In this document: positions 1 to 6,381 of the stretch, one piece after another | How the letters are laid out: each line of letters starts with the position of its first letter | How positions within the stretch are numbered: the stretch's first letter is position 1 | From: a virus | Virus record (IMG/VR): IMGVR_UViG_3300020147_000015 | Location: 1-43,871 of that record | Length of the DNA stretch: 43,871 nucleotides | Direction: 5' to 3' (one strand) | Made by a program: the position numbers and the translations under genes | Notes under the pieces: model-generated | Told to the model about the DNA's origin: nothing | Database searches by the model: none | What the model saw: the letters and a program-made list of their open reading frames with translations, nothing else

Positions 1-31
1 CCTCGAACTGTTCCAATTGCTCTTTTGTCAT
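1..31 (-). CDS. Replication protein, N-terminal fragment (continues at 43871)
   Basis: An ATG at 31 opens MTKEQLEQFE and the frame then runs off the left edge. If base 1 is joined to base 43871, the codon GGT spans the joint and the frame continues into the 43564-43871 reading frame, giving a 112-residue protein. The start lies just past the stop of the DUF1064 gene, so it belongs to the same leftward early operon. The join is inferred; the reading-frame continuity is seen. Confidence 0.6.
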   Translation of the reverse strand, partial: MTKEQLEQFE

Positions 32-36
32 TGCCG

Positions 37-447
37 CTAAACCTCGATTATCTTGGTCATGGGGTAGTTTGCATGGACAAGCGCCCGCTTGAGCAGATAC
101 ACTTGCGTCCGAGTGGCTTTCGACTTCACGTCCTCGATCACGCGCTTGTTTTCAGCAGCGGAAAAATAGGCAAAATCCGCGGAATACGTGGCCTGTCTGC
201 CGTTGTCGTAGAGGATTGGCCGAGTGCCGCTCCAGAGCTTGAACTTAGGCTGGCGCTCCAGGTGGCTGATCTCTCCCGCATCCTGCAGGCTCTTGAGGTA
301 TAGCCAGCGCTCGGCTTCCCGCTTCGAATCGAAAGTTATCCCGTCCACGACGGTCTTCTGATTGCCGTACTTCGACCGCTTTGGCTTGGTCAGAAGCTTG
401 CGGCCCTCTTCTCTCGTCAGAACCGCTGTCAATTGATCGGCCTCCAC
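37..447 (-). CDS. DUF1064 PD-(D/E)XK nuclease-like protein
   Basis: 136 residues. After a basic N-terminus the segment KYGNQKTVVDGITFDSKREA (about residues 26-45) and the later block YSADF...VIEDVKSK match the DUF1064 family of phage proteins. That family has a PD-(D/E)XK nuclease core; the conserved E of SKREAER, D of YSADF and the E-x-K of IEDVKSK are the likely metal and catalytic residues. Proteins of this family sit in phage replication or recombination modules and may act as resolvase-like nucleases, which is inference here. The start overlaps the end of the upstream gene by 19 nt, and the replication gene follows directly. Confidence 0.8.
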   Translation of the reverse strand: MEADQLTAVLTREEGRKLLTKPKRSKYGNQKTVVDGITFDSKREAERWLYLKSLQDAGEISHLERQPKFKLWSGTRPILYDNGRQATYSADFAYFSAAENKRVIEDVKSKATRTQVYLLKRALVHANYPMTKIIEV

Positions 448-653
448 CTTGGCTTTAAGCCTGGAGGATCACATGGCGCGGGCTTCTCTTCCTCATATGC
501 TTCGATGCGCCCGAACCGCATCCGCATTTTGCCGTCTACCATTGCTGTGGAGAGCCATTGGCGCCCTAGCTTCCTCTGGTTCCTGACTAAGCGAGCCTTT
601 TCATCCGCATCTTTCGGGAACTCGAAATGAATATCCACCTCACGAAACGGCAT
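429..653 (-). CDS. Small early protein of unknown function
   Basis: 74 residues. The N-terminal half reads as a beta strand followed by a charged helix (KDADEKARLVRNQRK); the C-terminus is proline rich (PAPCDPPGLKPRWRP). I do not recognise a family. It overlaps both neighbours slightly (14 nt upstream, 19 nt downstream), as expected for a translationally coupled member of the leftward early operon. Confidence 0.65.
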   Translation of the reverse strand: MPFREVDIHFEFPKDADEKARLVRNQRKLGRQWLSTAMVDGKMRMRFGRIEAYEEEKPAPCDPPGLKPRWRPIN

Positions 654-843
654 GCTCGGCCTCCTTCTGTTCCGCCTCTCTTGCCTTGGATGCGGCTAGC
701 GACTTCTGGTAGTCCGAGCGTATGTCTTTCAGCATCTCCAGCTTGTCGCGCTGGACGGCGTTGGCGCGCTCGCCAATTCTGGCACGGAGACCTTCTATCT
801 CACCGCTAAGGAAACCCACCTTCTCGGGGACTCGGCTAGGCAT
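640..843 (-). CDS. Small predicted coiled-coil early protein
   Basis: 67 residues, almost entirely helical and charged. Residues about 10-60 have heptad-like spacing of leucine, isoleucine and alanine (LSGEIEGLRARIGERANAVQ), so a coiled coil is likely. No family recognised. The start codon overlaps the end of the 836-1201 gene by 8 nt. Confidence 0.65.
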   Translation of the reverse strand: MPSRVPEKVGFLSGEIEGLRARIGERANAVQRDKLEMLKDIRSDYQKSLAASKAREAEQKEAEHAVS

Positions 844-1201
844 TGGTCTTCACCGGAGAAGGCGGGCAAGCAGCCGGTTCGAAAAGTCTGCATGCCTTTG
901 CTGAATGTGGGATAAGCCTGTTGGCCTTGTTTAAGATTGGCCGATTACATTTGGCTTTCTTGATGCCGCTGGGATTTGTCTGGTGTTTTTTGCCGAAATA
1001 TCCGGGAGGTATAGACACCTCCTCGTAGTTTCCTTCCGGGGTCTTCCTGAATTTCTTTACGCACCAGAACCTGCATTCCCGGCAGGTCTTGCCATCGGGT
1101 CCTGTGCCAGCGATATGAGCTTGACCTAGATATGTCTCTGCGATCGGGCGATGAACTTCCCTAGAAGTTAAGTGATCGCTGAACAAAAGATGCTCTGCCA
1201 T
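836..1201 (-). CDS. Cysteine-rich, probable zinc-binding early protein
   Basis: 121 residues from the ATG at 1201, which is preceded by GAGG at a good distance; the longer upstream extension reads like noise. The central segment has CRECRFWC and later single cysteines (KCNRP, ACRLF), a pattern suited to one zinc site. Similar small proteins occur in rhizobial prophage early regions, to my knowledge without known function. It lies in the leftward early operon between a small membrane-associated protein and a coiled-coil protein. Confidence 0.65.
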   Translation of the reverse strand: MAEHLLFSDHLTSREVHRPIAETYLGQAHIAGTGPDGKTCRECRFWCVKKFRKTPEGNYEEVSIPPGYFGKKHQTNPSGIKKAKCNRPILNKANRLIPHSAKACRLFEPAACPPSPVKTNA

Positions 1202-1273
1202 TTTATCCTCGAATAAGAAGCTCGACCGAAGTCGAGAGTTGGGCCGCTGGGAGGTCATGCGGCCGGGGAAGGG

Positions 1274-1480
1274 TTAGGCGCCACGAGACGCGCGAGCCAA
1301 GCGACGACGCCTCGCCCGCTTGCTTTCCTTTGTGCTGTCCGTGATAGGACCGTGATCGTTCGGCGCAGGCGAGCCCCCGGTGTACGGATAGCTTCTCTCG
1401 CCTTCGTTCCGGTCGATGGTGATAACCAAGCTCGCTGCGGCCGCCGCAAGACTTGCACCCATGATATGAGCCAACCTCAT
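1274..1480 (-). CDS. Small protein with hydrophobic N-terminus and basic C-terminus
   Basis: 68 residues. The N-terminus (MRLAHIMGASLAAAAASLVI) could be a signal anchor, and the C-terminus is a cluster of arginines (RARRRRLARASRG). The start is preceded by GGAG and lies 12 nt after the upstream stop. An overlapping minus-strand frame (1255-1458) is less protein-like. Function unknown. Confidence 0.5.
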   Translation of the reverse strand: MRLAHIMGASLAAAAASLVITIDRNEGERSYPYTGGSPAPNDHGPITDSTKESKRARRRRLARASRGA

Positions 1481-1492
1481 TCGTCTAGCTCC

Positions 1493-1870
1493 CTAAGCTC
1501 GGGGGCTATTTTGAAAGCCAAGCGCCTGGAAGACCGCAGCAACCACCGTGCGAAGGATATGCGGATCTTCGCCCCCAAGGAGAGCGGTTGCTCGTTCAAT
1601 TGCTTCCTCATTCTTCCGCAGCTCCTGTCGTGCGTAGGTAAGACCGCTGACCGCCTCGATACGGAACAGCTCTTCTGGCTTGATGGAAATTCTGGAATCA
1701 GCGTACCAAGCATCCTTCGTGCGGCTGTAGGACCACCCCAGACGGCGCGAGGCATAGCGGATGCGAGCCAGCACACTACCGATGCTCGGAGGCGCTATTT
1801 CCTCCCGCAAAGCTCGCTGACAAAATTCAACCGTGCTCATTTCTGATTTCTCCGATGCCTTTTCGGACAT
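1493..1870 (-). CDS. Conserved rhizobial-phage early protein
   Basis: 125 residues from the ATG at 1870 (AGGAG upstream); an internal ATG at 1840 with GGAG is a credible alternative start. The segment ARIRYASRRLGWSYSRTKDA followed by WYADSRI resembles a protein recurring in rhizobial prophage early operons. The arrangement of helices and the SYSRTKDAWY stretch suggest DNA binding, but that is inference. A competing frame (1477-1776) on the same strand was set aside because it lacks family-like composition. Confidence 0.65.
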   Translation of the reverse strand: MSEKASEKSEMSTVEFCQRALREEIAPPSIGSVLARIRYASRRLGWSYSRTKDAWYADSRISIKPEELFRIEAVSGLTYARQELRKNEEAIERATALLGGEDPHILRTVVAAVFQALGFQNSPRA

Positions 1871-1918
1871 TTCCGAAAACTCCTGTGGTTATCTCTCACT
1901 CGTGAAAGGGAGCTGCCG

Positions 1919-2197
1919 ATGACCTACAGAAGCACTCACATTGATGACGACGGAGCCTTTATCCTTGCCGGGACTAGTGCCCCGTCGTCTGCCGCTTCCC
2001 CTGGGGAAACTGCGAAAATTCTAATCTTCCCTACCCAAACCGCCGCCAATTATGGGTTCTGGGGGGATGCGGGGGAGCCGATGGATCTGGACGATGATGT
2101 CTATCCGATCGGCTTCCTCGCGGTTAAACTCACTGCCTCATGGTCCCTGCCGAGGCTTCAGGTGTTGGTGGCTGCCGATCCTGCTTGGGAGGACTGA
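1919..2197 (+). CDS. Isolated plus-strand protein of unknown function
   Basis: 92 residues, acidic, with strand-rich segments (AKILIFPTQTAANYGFWG, PIGFLAVKLT, LPRLQVLVAAD). It is preceded by GGGAG six bases before the ATG. It stands alone on the plus strand inside the leftward operon, where the minus strand has no convincing gene between 1871 and 2258. It may be a separately transcribed accessory gene. No family recognised. Confidence 0.5.
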   Translation: MTYRSTHIDDDGAFILAGTSAPSSAASPGETAKILIFPTQTAANYGFWGDAGEPMDLDDDVYPIGFLAVKLTASWSLPRLQVLVAADPAWED

Positions 2198-2258
2198 GAG
2201 GACCGGCAGCCGTGACGCGCGAGTTAGAGGAGGCGTCCCCCGCAGCGCCAATGGGTGT

Positions 2259-2444
2259 TCAATCGATCTTGGTGAACAGGTCTCGCTCAAGAGCCCGCAT
2301 GGTGTGCCACGCAAGGATTGCTTCGGAGGACTCCTCGTCTTTCCAGTATTCCTTCTGTGCAAGAGCCTTGCCACGGTGGATCAGGACCGCGAGAACCACG
2401 ACCCCTGCAATCATCAATGCTGCTGGCAATAGGTATGCGGTCAT
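2259..2444 (-). CDS. Small single-pass membrane protein
   Basis: 61 residues with one clear transmembrane segment near the N-terminus (residues about 4-23, YLLPAALMIAGVVVLAVLIH), then a charged, helical cytoplasmic tail. Starts 4 nt after the stop of the lipoprotein gene upstream, suggesting co-translation. Function unknown; it could act with the lipoprotein in the envelope. Confidence 0.65.
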   Translation of the reverse strand: MTAYLLPAALMIAGVVVLAVLIHRGKALAQKEYWKDEESSEAILAWHTMRALERDLFTKID

Positions 2445-2448
2445 TTGC

Positions 2449-2865
2449 CTAATCCCTGTTGGTGGTTAACTCGTTCGCGCTGCCGCGAAAATCGATGTCA
2501 GGCAGGATCGTCTGAGGCTTGAAAATCACACGGTAGTGGTATGTGCTGACATCAACCGTCTCCAACTGCTCCGCGAAGAACGTCACGTTGTCGGAGAGGC
2601 CAAGGAAATGCTTCTTGAACGCTTTAGGTCCGGTCTTGCAGGTGATCGTCACCTCTCGGGCCTTGTCGTTGTTTCCGAGAGAGCAAAGGCCCTCCACGCT
2701 CAAGATGTAGTCGCCGGTAATACCGTTGTAGAAGACGACGCGGCGGTTGATCTCGAACATGTCGGCAGCCTTAGAAATGTTCTGCGAGGCAATGTCTGCG
2801 TCGGAACATGCACTGACGCCGATAGCCAGGGCGATCAAAGGAATGGATATGCGCAGTGCGCTCAT
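2449..2865 (-). CDS. Beta-sandwich lipoprotein
   Basis: 138 residues. A signal peptide (MSALRISIPLIALAIGVSAC) ends in a lipobox with the cysteine at residue 20, so a lipidated, periplasm-facing protein is expected. The mature part (SKAADMFEINRRVVFYNGIT, then LSVEGLCSLG, KKHFLGLSDNVTFF and YHYRVIFKP) matches the small 'beta-sandwich lipoprotein' family seen in prophages of alphaproteobacteria. Its start overlaps the stop of the 2862-3062 gene (ATGA). A lipoprotein expressed from an early operon could serve superinfection exclusion, which is inference. Confidence 0.75.
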   Translation of the reverse strand: MSALRISIPLIALAIGVSACSDADIASQNISKAADMFEINRRVVFYNGITGDYILSVEGLCSLGNNDKAREVTITCKTGPKAFKKHFLGLSDNVTFFAEQLETVDVSTYHYRVIFKPQTILPDIDFRGSANELTTNRD

Positions 2866-2891
2866 TGTTTCTCTGCCTCTGCTTGGGATTG
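2860..2891. repeat. 32-bp direct repeat, copy 1
   Basis: These 32 bases are identical to 3697-3728, and the following GTGC/GCGC differ by one base. On the minus strand the copy covers the last codons of the 2862-3062 gene (AEAEKQ-stop) and the start of the lipoprotein gene. Together the two copies bracket a three-gene block. Confidence 0.85.
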
Positions 2892-3062
2892 TGCGAAATG
2901 AGGGCGATAGCCGATGATCCAGTCCGACCCCTCACGCGACCAATCCAGCGTTCCGGCTGGCTCGTTTTCGAGGACGCGGCCCTTATTGGTGATGACGTCA
3001 ACCGACATCTGTTCATCGACAGGCGCGAACTTTGTCCCTTTGTGATAGAGCCACTCGCTCAT
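2862..3062 (-). CDS. Small early protein of unknown function
   Basis: 66 residues. The N-terminal MSEWLYHKGTKFAPVDEQM and later GTLDWSREGSDWIIGYRP resemble a widespread group of small phage proteins that begin MSEW and end in a D-I-I-x-Y-R motif; their function is not known to me. It overlaps the upstream winged-helix gene by 4 nt and the lipoprotein gene by 4 nt. Its last codons lie in the 32-bp direct repeat. Confidence 0.65.
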   Translation of the reverse strand: MSEWLYHKGTKFAPVDEQMSVDVITNKGRVLENEPAGTLDWSREGSDWIIGYRPHFAQSQAEAEKQ

Positions 3063-3352
3063 GCGGCATCCTCTGTCTGGTTGGTTTGCTCGAACGTGTT
3101 GAGGACTTCCCGACCTTGAGCCGTAAGACCGTATCCCGATCCGTAAAACTCGCCTTCCTCGTCCGTCAGGCCTTTGGCGAACTGCAGCAGACCTTTCCGC
3201 GCAAGGGAGCGCACCGTGCGGCGAATGAGATGGGACGGGAGCCCGCTTTTGTGACCAACCGCCTTGAAGCAGAGGAAGCCGAAGTCAGCCTCGGTATCGA
3301 TCCATGCGTTCAGAGCGGTCCGTTCGTTTTGGGAGAGGCGTACCTCGCTCAT
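3059..3352 (-). CDS. Winged-helix DNA-binding protein
   Basis: 97 residues from the ATG at 3352, preceded by GAGG with a 7-nt spacer. Residues about 30-60 (VGHKSGLPSHLIRRTVRSLA then RKGLLQF) form a typical MarR/winged-helix recognition unit, and YGSGYGLTAQGREVL is the wing and following helix. It is likely a small regulator or DNA-binding accessory. Overlaps its neighbours by 4 nt on each side. Confidence 0.65.
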   Translation of the reverse strand: MSEVRLSQNERTALNAWIDTEADFGFLCFKAVGHKSGLPSHLIRRTVRSLARKGLLQFAKGLTDEEGEFYGSGYGLTAQGREVLNTFEQTNQTEDAA

Positions 3353-3702
3353 CTGGTTGCCTCTATCTGGTTGGGTTTGGAGGAACGGCGAGCCACACAC
3401 GCAGCCTCAGTTGTCAGAATAGCGTCACGACCGACGCATTCGGCATCCCTGAAACGCTCGCTGTACCGCCAGTGCGACGATGGGTGGTGGCTCTCGTGGT
3501 AGGTCCAGCCGTCGCTTTTGAGGACGATTACGTCATCGCATTGGGTGACCGGATTTTGCCAAGCCTGACGAACAACGCCGAACCGAATAATCTTCACCTT
3601 CGATGGATCGCCGTTACACGAGCCCGAAGCCATATCTTCGAAAGATACACCGCAATGGATGCATGGATCGCCAAAGTGCGCCATTCGGATTGTCTCGCTC
3701 AT
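3349..3702 (-). CDS. Small cysteine/histidine-containing early protein
   Basis: 117 residues from the ATG at 3702. The start has a CIHCG pair (PCIHCGVSFEDM) and later CDDVIVLKSDGWTYHESHHP, a set of cysteines and histidines that could bind zinc. No family recognised. The start lies at the edge of the second copy of the 32-bp repeat, where the upstream sequence also carries a leftover AEAEKQ-stop tail of a gene like 2862-3062. The mRNA start region is therefore a recombination joint. Confidence 0.55.
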   Translation of the reverse strand: MSETIRMAHFGDPCIHCGVSFEDMASGSCNGDPSKVKIIRFGVVRQAWQNPVTQCDDVIVLKSDGWTYHESHHPSSHWRYSERFRDAECVGRDAILTTEAACVARRSSKPNQIEATR

Positions 3703-3728
3703 TGTTTCTCTGCCTCTGCTTGGGATTG
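3697..3728. repeat. 32-bp direct repeat, copy 2
   Basis: Identical to 2860-2891. On the minus strand it carries a short orphan frame ending AQSQAEAEKQ-stop, the same tail as the intact gene at 2862-3062, followed by the start codon of the 3349-3702 gene. This looks like the footprint of an insertion or duplication at a gene boundary. Confidence 0.85.
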
Positions 3729-3740
3729 CGCTGCCATCGT

Positions 3741-3956
3741 CTACACCCACCGCGAAAAGCTAATCTGGAACCAAGCCCACCGAGCCCACCAGATGGTTTC
3801 ACCGTTCGCTTTTGCTCTCTCAGTCAGGGATTTCCGGTGCGTGAAAGTCGGCTTTATCCAGAACCCAAAAGGGTTGAAGTCGATGCTGATTTTCGTTGCG
3901 CGAAGTGGGTAAGGGATAATCTTCCTCACGGCGTTTTCTCTTCTTGTTCTAGCCAT
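3741..3956 (-). CDS. Small basic early protein of unknown function
   Basis: 71 residues, basic and rich in aromatics (ISIDFNPFGFWIKPTF, WWARWAWFQISF). The start overlaps the end of the upstream gene by 31 nt and has no strong ribosome binding site, so translation may depend on coupling. No family recognised. Confidence 0.5.
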   Translation of the reverse strand: MARTRRENAVRKIIPYPLRATKISIDFNPFGFWIKPTFTHRKSLTERAKANGETIWWARWAWFQISFSRWV

Positions 3957-4183
3957 CTGATCACGTTCTCAAGCTTCTCAGATGGGGTTAGATGCCGTCC
4001 GCGACGGATAGCACGAGCCGCAATCTTCAATGCACACTTGACCCTCGCATGATTACTGAAAATCGGATCTTCCAGCATTTGCTCAACCAGCTTGGCGCAC
4101 TCTTCGCGAGCCGGACTTGGGCCGGTCCCGGCGTCGAAAGCCTCAATAGCTTCTCGTATTGCAGTAGCAGTTTGATCGCTCAT
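3926..4183 (-). CDS. Small helical early protein
   Basis: 85 residues, predicted almost wholly alpha-helical (REAIEAFDAG, AREECAKLVEQMLEDP, RVKCALKIAARAIRRG). No recognised family. Member of the leftward early operon; 48 nt separate it from the upstream DUF551-like gene. Confidence 0.6.
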   Translation of the reverse strand: MSDQTATAIREAIEAFDAGTGPSPAREECAKLVEQMLEDPIFSNHARVKCALKIAARAIRRGRHLTPSEKLENVIRWLEQEEKTP

Positions 4184-4231
4184 GATTGCGCCTCCTCCAC
4201 CTGCCGGGGTTTGGAATGGGTCATGGTTCCC

Positions 4232-4627
4232 TCACTTCCCATTGGTGTTTGCTGGTGGGGGAGGAAGAGGCAACCAGTGGGTGGGCTCGATGTCAGTTTG
4301 CTTGTAGTCGGTCCCGAAGTCGGTTTGAGATTCGATGACCTGAAGACCGTCCCAGCTTGCCATCCACTTCCCTCGCACGAATGCTACCGTCCACGGGCCA
4401 TAGATCGTTGGATTTTCCTGATAGCCGTAGTCGTTGGAGAACCCGGCCAAGATTTCCGTTCCATCCTTCGGCGCTGTGCTGATATCCTGCCACTGGTCAC
4501 GCTGGCGTTCAGCAAGGATGGCTTTGGCGATGGTGACATGAGCATCATCGCCAATACGAACCGAATGGCCGGCCGCAAGGAGAGCGTCAGCAGCCTTTCG
4601 CATGATGTCTTCCGGGATGTCACTCAT
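4232..4627 (-). CDS. DUF551-like protein
   Basis: 131 residues. The C-terminal part has the marks of the DUF551 family common in phages: WQDISTAPKDGTEILAGF near residue 46 and THWLPLPPPP at the end, with aromatic-rich strands between (YGPWTVAFVRGKWMASWDGL). The N-terminal 40 residues are helical. Function of the family is unknown. The start lies 9 nt after the stop of the upstream gene. Confidence 0.75.
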   Translation of the reverse strand: MSDIPEDIMRKAADALLAAGHSVRIGDDAHVTIAKAILAERQRDQWQDISTAPKDGTEILAGFSNDYGYQENPTIYGPWTVAFVRGKWMASWDGLQVIESQTDFGTDYKQTDIEPTHWLPLPPPPANTNGK

Positions 4628-4636
4628 TGGGCGTCC

Positions 4637-4969
4637 TCACTTCCCGTTTCCGTTGGAGGGAATCTCGTAGTCGGTGAACTCGACGGTATCTCCATCGATG
4701 ATGAACGACACTTCGACGCGGCCGGGACGGCCATCCCGATTGAGCTTAAAGCCGGTGACCTTAAACGGTCTGTCGCCAACGAATTGAATGTCCTGAACGA
4801 CAATGGAACGGCCTCCCCTTGTCGCTTTCTTGCCGATCCATCCCGTTTCATCTGCCAGCGCCTTTTGAAGGCGCCTATTCGCGTCGGCGTAGGCATGCTG
4901 AGCGGCTTTAAGCCTTCCCTCTGCTTGCTGGAGTTGGCGCTTGAGTTCGTCTATGGAATGTTCCGACAT
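4637..4969 (-). CDS. Coiled-coil plus beta-domain early protein
   Basis: 110 residues. Residues about 4-40 form a predicted coiled coil (LKRQLQQAEGRLKAAQHAYA); the rest is strand-rich (GRSIVVQDIQFVGDRPFKVT, GRVEVSFIIDGDTVEF). No family recognised. Its ATG overlaps the stop codon of the Cro-like gene by one base, so it is the second gene of the leftward operon. Confidence 0.65.
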   Translation of the reverse strand: MSEHSIDELKRQLQQAEGRLKAAQHAYADANRRLQKALADETGWIGKKATRGGRSIVVQDIQFVGDRPFKVTGFKLNRDGRPGRVEVSFIIDGDTVEFTDYEIPSNGNGK

Positions 4970-5175
4970 CAGACGCTCTCCGACTGGCGAGCCTTGGAAC
5001 GATGCTGGCGCATGAAGTCGCGCACCTGCTGCTCCGTGCTATTGAGGATTGGTCTACCCTCTCGGAGGCGCTCAACAAGCCGACCATTGCGCACCGCCAG
5101 GATGCCGAAACGATGCGGGCCAAGCTTGGCCTCGACCATGAATTGTTCAATCTCGGATAGGAGTTTAGTGCTCAT
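4969..5175 (-). CDS. Small HTH protein, Cro-like candidate
   Basis: 68 residues and the first gene behind the leftward promoter. The pattern FMVEAKLGPHRFGILAVRNG followed by RLVERLREGR and a final helix QQVRDFMRQH resembles short XRE-like regulators common in alphaproteobacterial phages. By position (next to the operators, divergent from the repressor) it is the best candidate for the Cro role. The predicted -10 element at 5182-5187 puts the transcript start at or next to the ATG, so the mRNA may be leaderless. Confidence 0.65.
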   Translation of the reverse strand: MSTKLLSEIEQFMVEAKLGPHRFGILAVRNGRLVERLREGRPILNSTEQQVRDFMRQHRSKARQSESV

Positions 5176-5181
5176 GTATGC

Positions 5182-5210
5182 AACATGGCACGCTTTCGCG
5201 TGTCAGTCAA
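5182..5210 (-). promoter_or_regulatory. Leftward early promoter (PL)
   Basis: Read on the minus strand: -35 TTGACT (complement of 5205-5210), a 17-base spacer, then -10 CATGTT (complement of 5182-5187). The spacer contains the 14-bp operator palindrome at 5189-5202, so a bound repressor would occlude RNA polymerase. The start point would fall near 5175, the A of the Cro-like gene's ATG. Confidence 0.6.
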
Positions 5211-5226
5211 TACACGCTATAACGTG
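5189..5226. promoter_or_regulatory. Left operator pair (OL)
   Basis: Two copies of the operator: CACGCTTTCGCGTG at 5189-5202 (perfect dyad CACGC-N4-GCGTG) and CACGCTATAACGTG at 5213-5226 (one half-site mismatch). A further half-site GCGTG lies at 5244-5248, just before the repressor ATG. The same dyad recurs at 6569-6613, about 1.4 kb away, which is how I recognise it as the repressor or Cro target. Confidence 0.7.
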
Positions 5227-5250
5227 CGCCAAAAATAATTTCGGCGTGCT

Positions 5251-5637
5251 ATGAATCGTGACATGAACGACATGAATAAAAAGACAGATGCGGCTTGGTT
5301 CGATCGTTTGCTCAATCTCATTGAGGCGTCGAAAATGGCCGGCAAGGACTACAAGGAGATCAGCCGAGAGGCTGGCCTTGGGCAAAATTACGTTCAGCAG
5401 ATGGTCAAGGACAGGAAGCAGCCGACTGTCGATAAGTTCTTGGCAATCATGAATGTGCTCGGAAAATCGAAGGTCGGGTATGTCCTAACCGGATCTGAGA
5501 TCAGCGAGGAGGACATGCAGCTTGTTGAAGCCGCTGCGGGTCTTCCACCATCTGCGAAACCTGCTGCTCTGGAGCTTTTCCGCAAGCTTTCAGTTTCTCC
5601 AGATATTCAAGTGCAAGTTCCTTCTTCTCAGGAGTGA
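5251..5637 (+). CDS. Phage repressor, XRE-type HTH
   Basis: 128 residues. The HTH spans about residues 31-60 (KDYKEISREAGLGQNYVQQM, then KDRKQPTVDKFLAIMNVLG), typical of the XRE/cI fold. There is no LexA/S24 peptidase domain after it, so autocleavage on DNA damage is not expected. The tail EEDMQLVEAAAGLPPSAKPA continues as helices and may dimerise. Starts at 5251, 5263 or 5272 are all possible. It is divergent from the Cro-like gene across two operators. Confidence 0.8.
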   Translation: MNRDMNDMNKKTDAAWFDRLLNLIEASKMAGKDYKEISREAGLGQNYVQQMVKDRKQPTVDKFLAIMNVLGKSKVGYVLTGSEISEEDMQLVEAAAGLPPSAKPAALELFRKLSVSPDIQVQVPSSQE

Positions 5638-5677
5638 ACGTCTGCCAATGCGCATACATCTCTGTGAAAATTTTCAT
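5501..5677 (-). CDS. Possible small protein antisense to the repressor end
   Basis: 58 residues from the ATG at 5677, behind a strong GGAGG ribosome binding site with a 6-nt spacer. The first half (MYAHWQTFTPEKKELALEYL) is protein-like. It overlaps the last 137 nt of the repressor gene on the opposite strand, and one of the two frames there must be constrained by the other. Real only if transcribed; a coincidental frame is the alternative. Confidence 0.3.
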   Translation of the reverse strand: MKIFTEMYAHWQTFTPEKKELALEYLEKLKACGKAPEQQVSQMVEDPQRLQQAACPPR

Positions 5678-5767
5678 ACGCCGCCTCCGCCATAGGAACA
5701 TTTTCTTATTGATAGACGATCAGCAGCGTTTATCAACCCGCCTAGGAACAGAATCCTTGGAAAATTT

Positions 5768-5893
5768 ATGGCTGCGTGCCCGCCCTACGATGGTTGCCCC
5801 GAAAGAACTTGTAAGCAACTGTTAATTTACACCCGCAAGAACAACCACCCTATGCGGGCAACATATTGCAACGAGTCGTTAACCGATTGTTAG
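5768..5893 (+). CDS. Possible 41-residue cysteine-rich protein
   Basis: An ATG at 5768 opens 41 codons with five cysteines (MAACPPYDGCPERTCKQ near the start, YCNESLTDC at the end), a pattern consistent with metal binding. Only a weak GGA lies upstream. It fills most of the gap between the repressor and the 5903 gene on the same strand. No family recognised. Confidence 0.3.
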   Translation: MAACPPYDGCPERTCKQLLIYTRKNNHPMRATYCNESLTDC

Positions 5894-5902
5894 GATTTGC
5901 AG

Positions 5903-6118
5903 ATGAGTGACGATGACAAGCTTTACGTCTACGACATAGCTGCCGTTGATGAGGTAATGATGAATGAGGCCAATCTAGCCGGATCGGTCGCCATCATTTT
6001 CACCCTTCCAACCGGGAAGCAATTCGGAATAAAGCTCGGGCAATCGCAGCTCGCAGAACTTGAAACGTGCCTTGAGCACATCCGCGCTTCGATGAAGGCT
6101 CAATTCCAGAAGCAATAG
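5903..6118 (+). CDS. Small protein downstream of the repressor
   Basis: 71 residues from the ATG at 5903. It begins MSDDDKLYVYDIAAVDEVMM, continues with a strand (SVAIIFTLPTGKQFGIKLG) and ends in a helix (LAELETCLEHIRASMKAQF). It looks like a compact alpha/beta protein and no family is recognised. It lies in the repressor transcription unit, upstream of the structured RNA and terminator at 6382-6530, so it may be expressed in the lysogen. Confidence 0.55.
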   Translation: MSDDDKLYVYDIAAVDEVMMNEANLAGSVAIIFTLPTGKQFGIKLGQSQLAELETCLEHIRASMKAQFQKQ

Positions 6119-6381
6119 CCTTTCGCAGTTCTTCCTTGTTTCGATACCACGTTATCCCTGAATTATCCTTCATTCTTATCTCCTCTAAGTGCCCTGACCG
6201 ATAGAGAGACCTGAACCCCGAACATAGGAGGACTAAGCCCCGTGCTCATAGAGCATCCGAGGTTAGCCCCTATGCCAAGGTGATCTGACCGACCGAGCCG
6301 ACCGTCACCCCTTCCGATTTGGTCGATAACCAGCGCCAAACCTTGACCGCACTTTTTCGTCGCCCCTGGTAGAGCCACGGC

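Noticed and set aside
1255-1458. Minus-strand frame overlapping 1274-1480
   Set aside because: Highly arginine-rich without pattern; the 1274-1480 frame has a ribosome binding site and better spacing to its neighbours.
3992-5254. 420-codon plus-strand frame across the leftward early genes
   Set aside because: It is opposite five coupled minus-strand genes with their own starts and family motifs such as DUF551.
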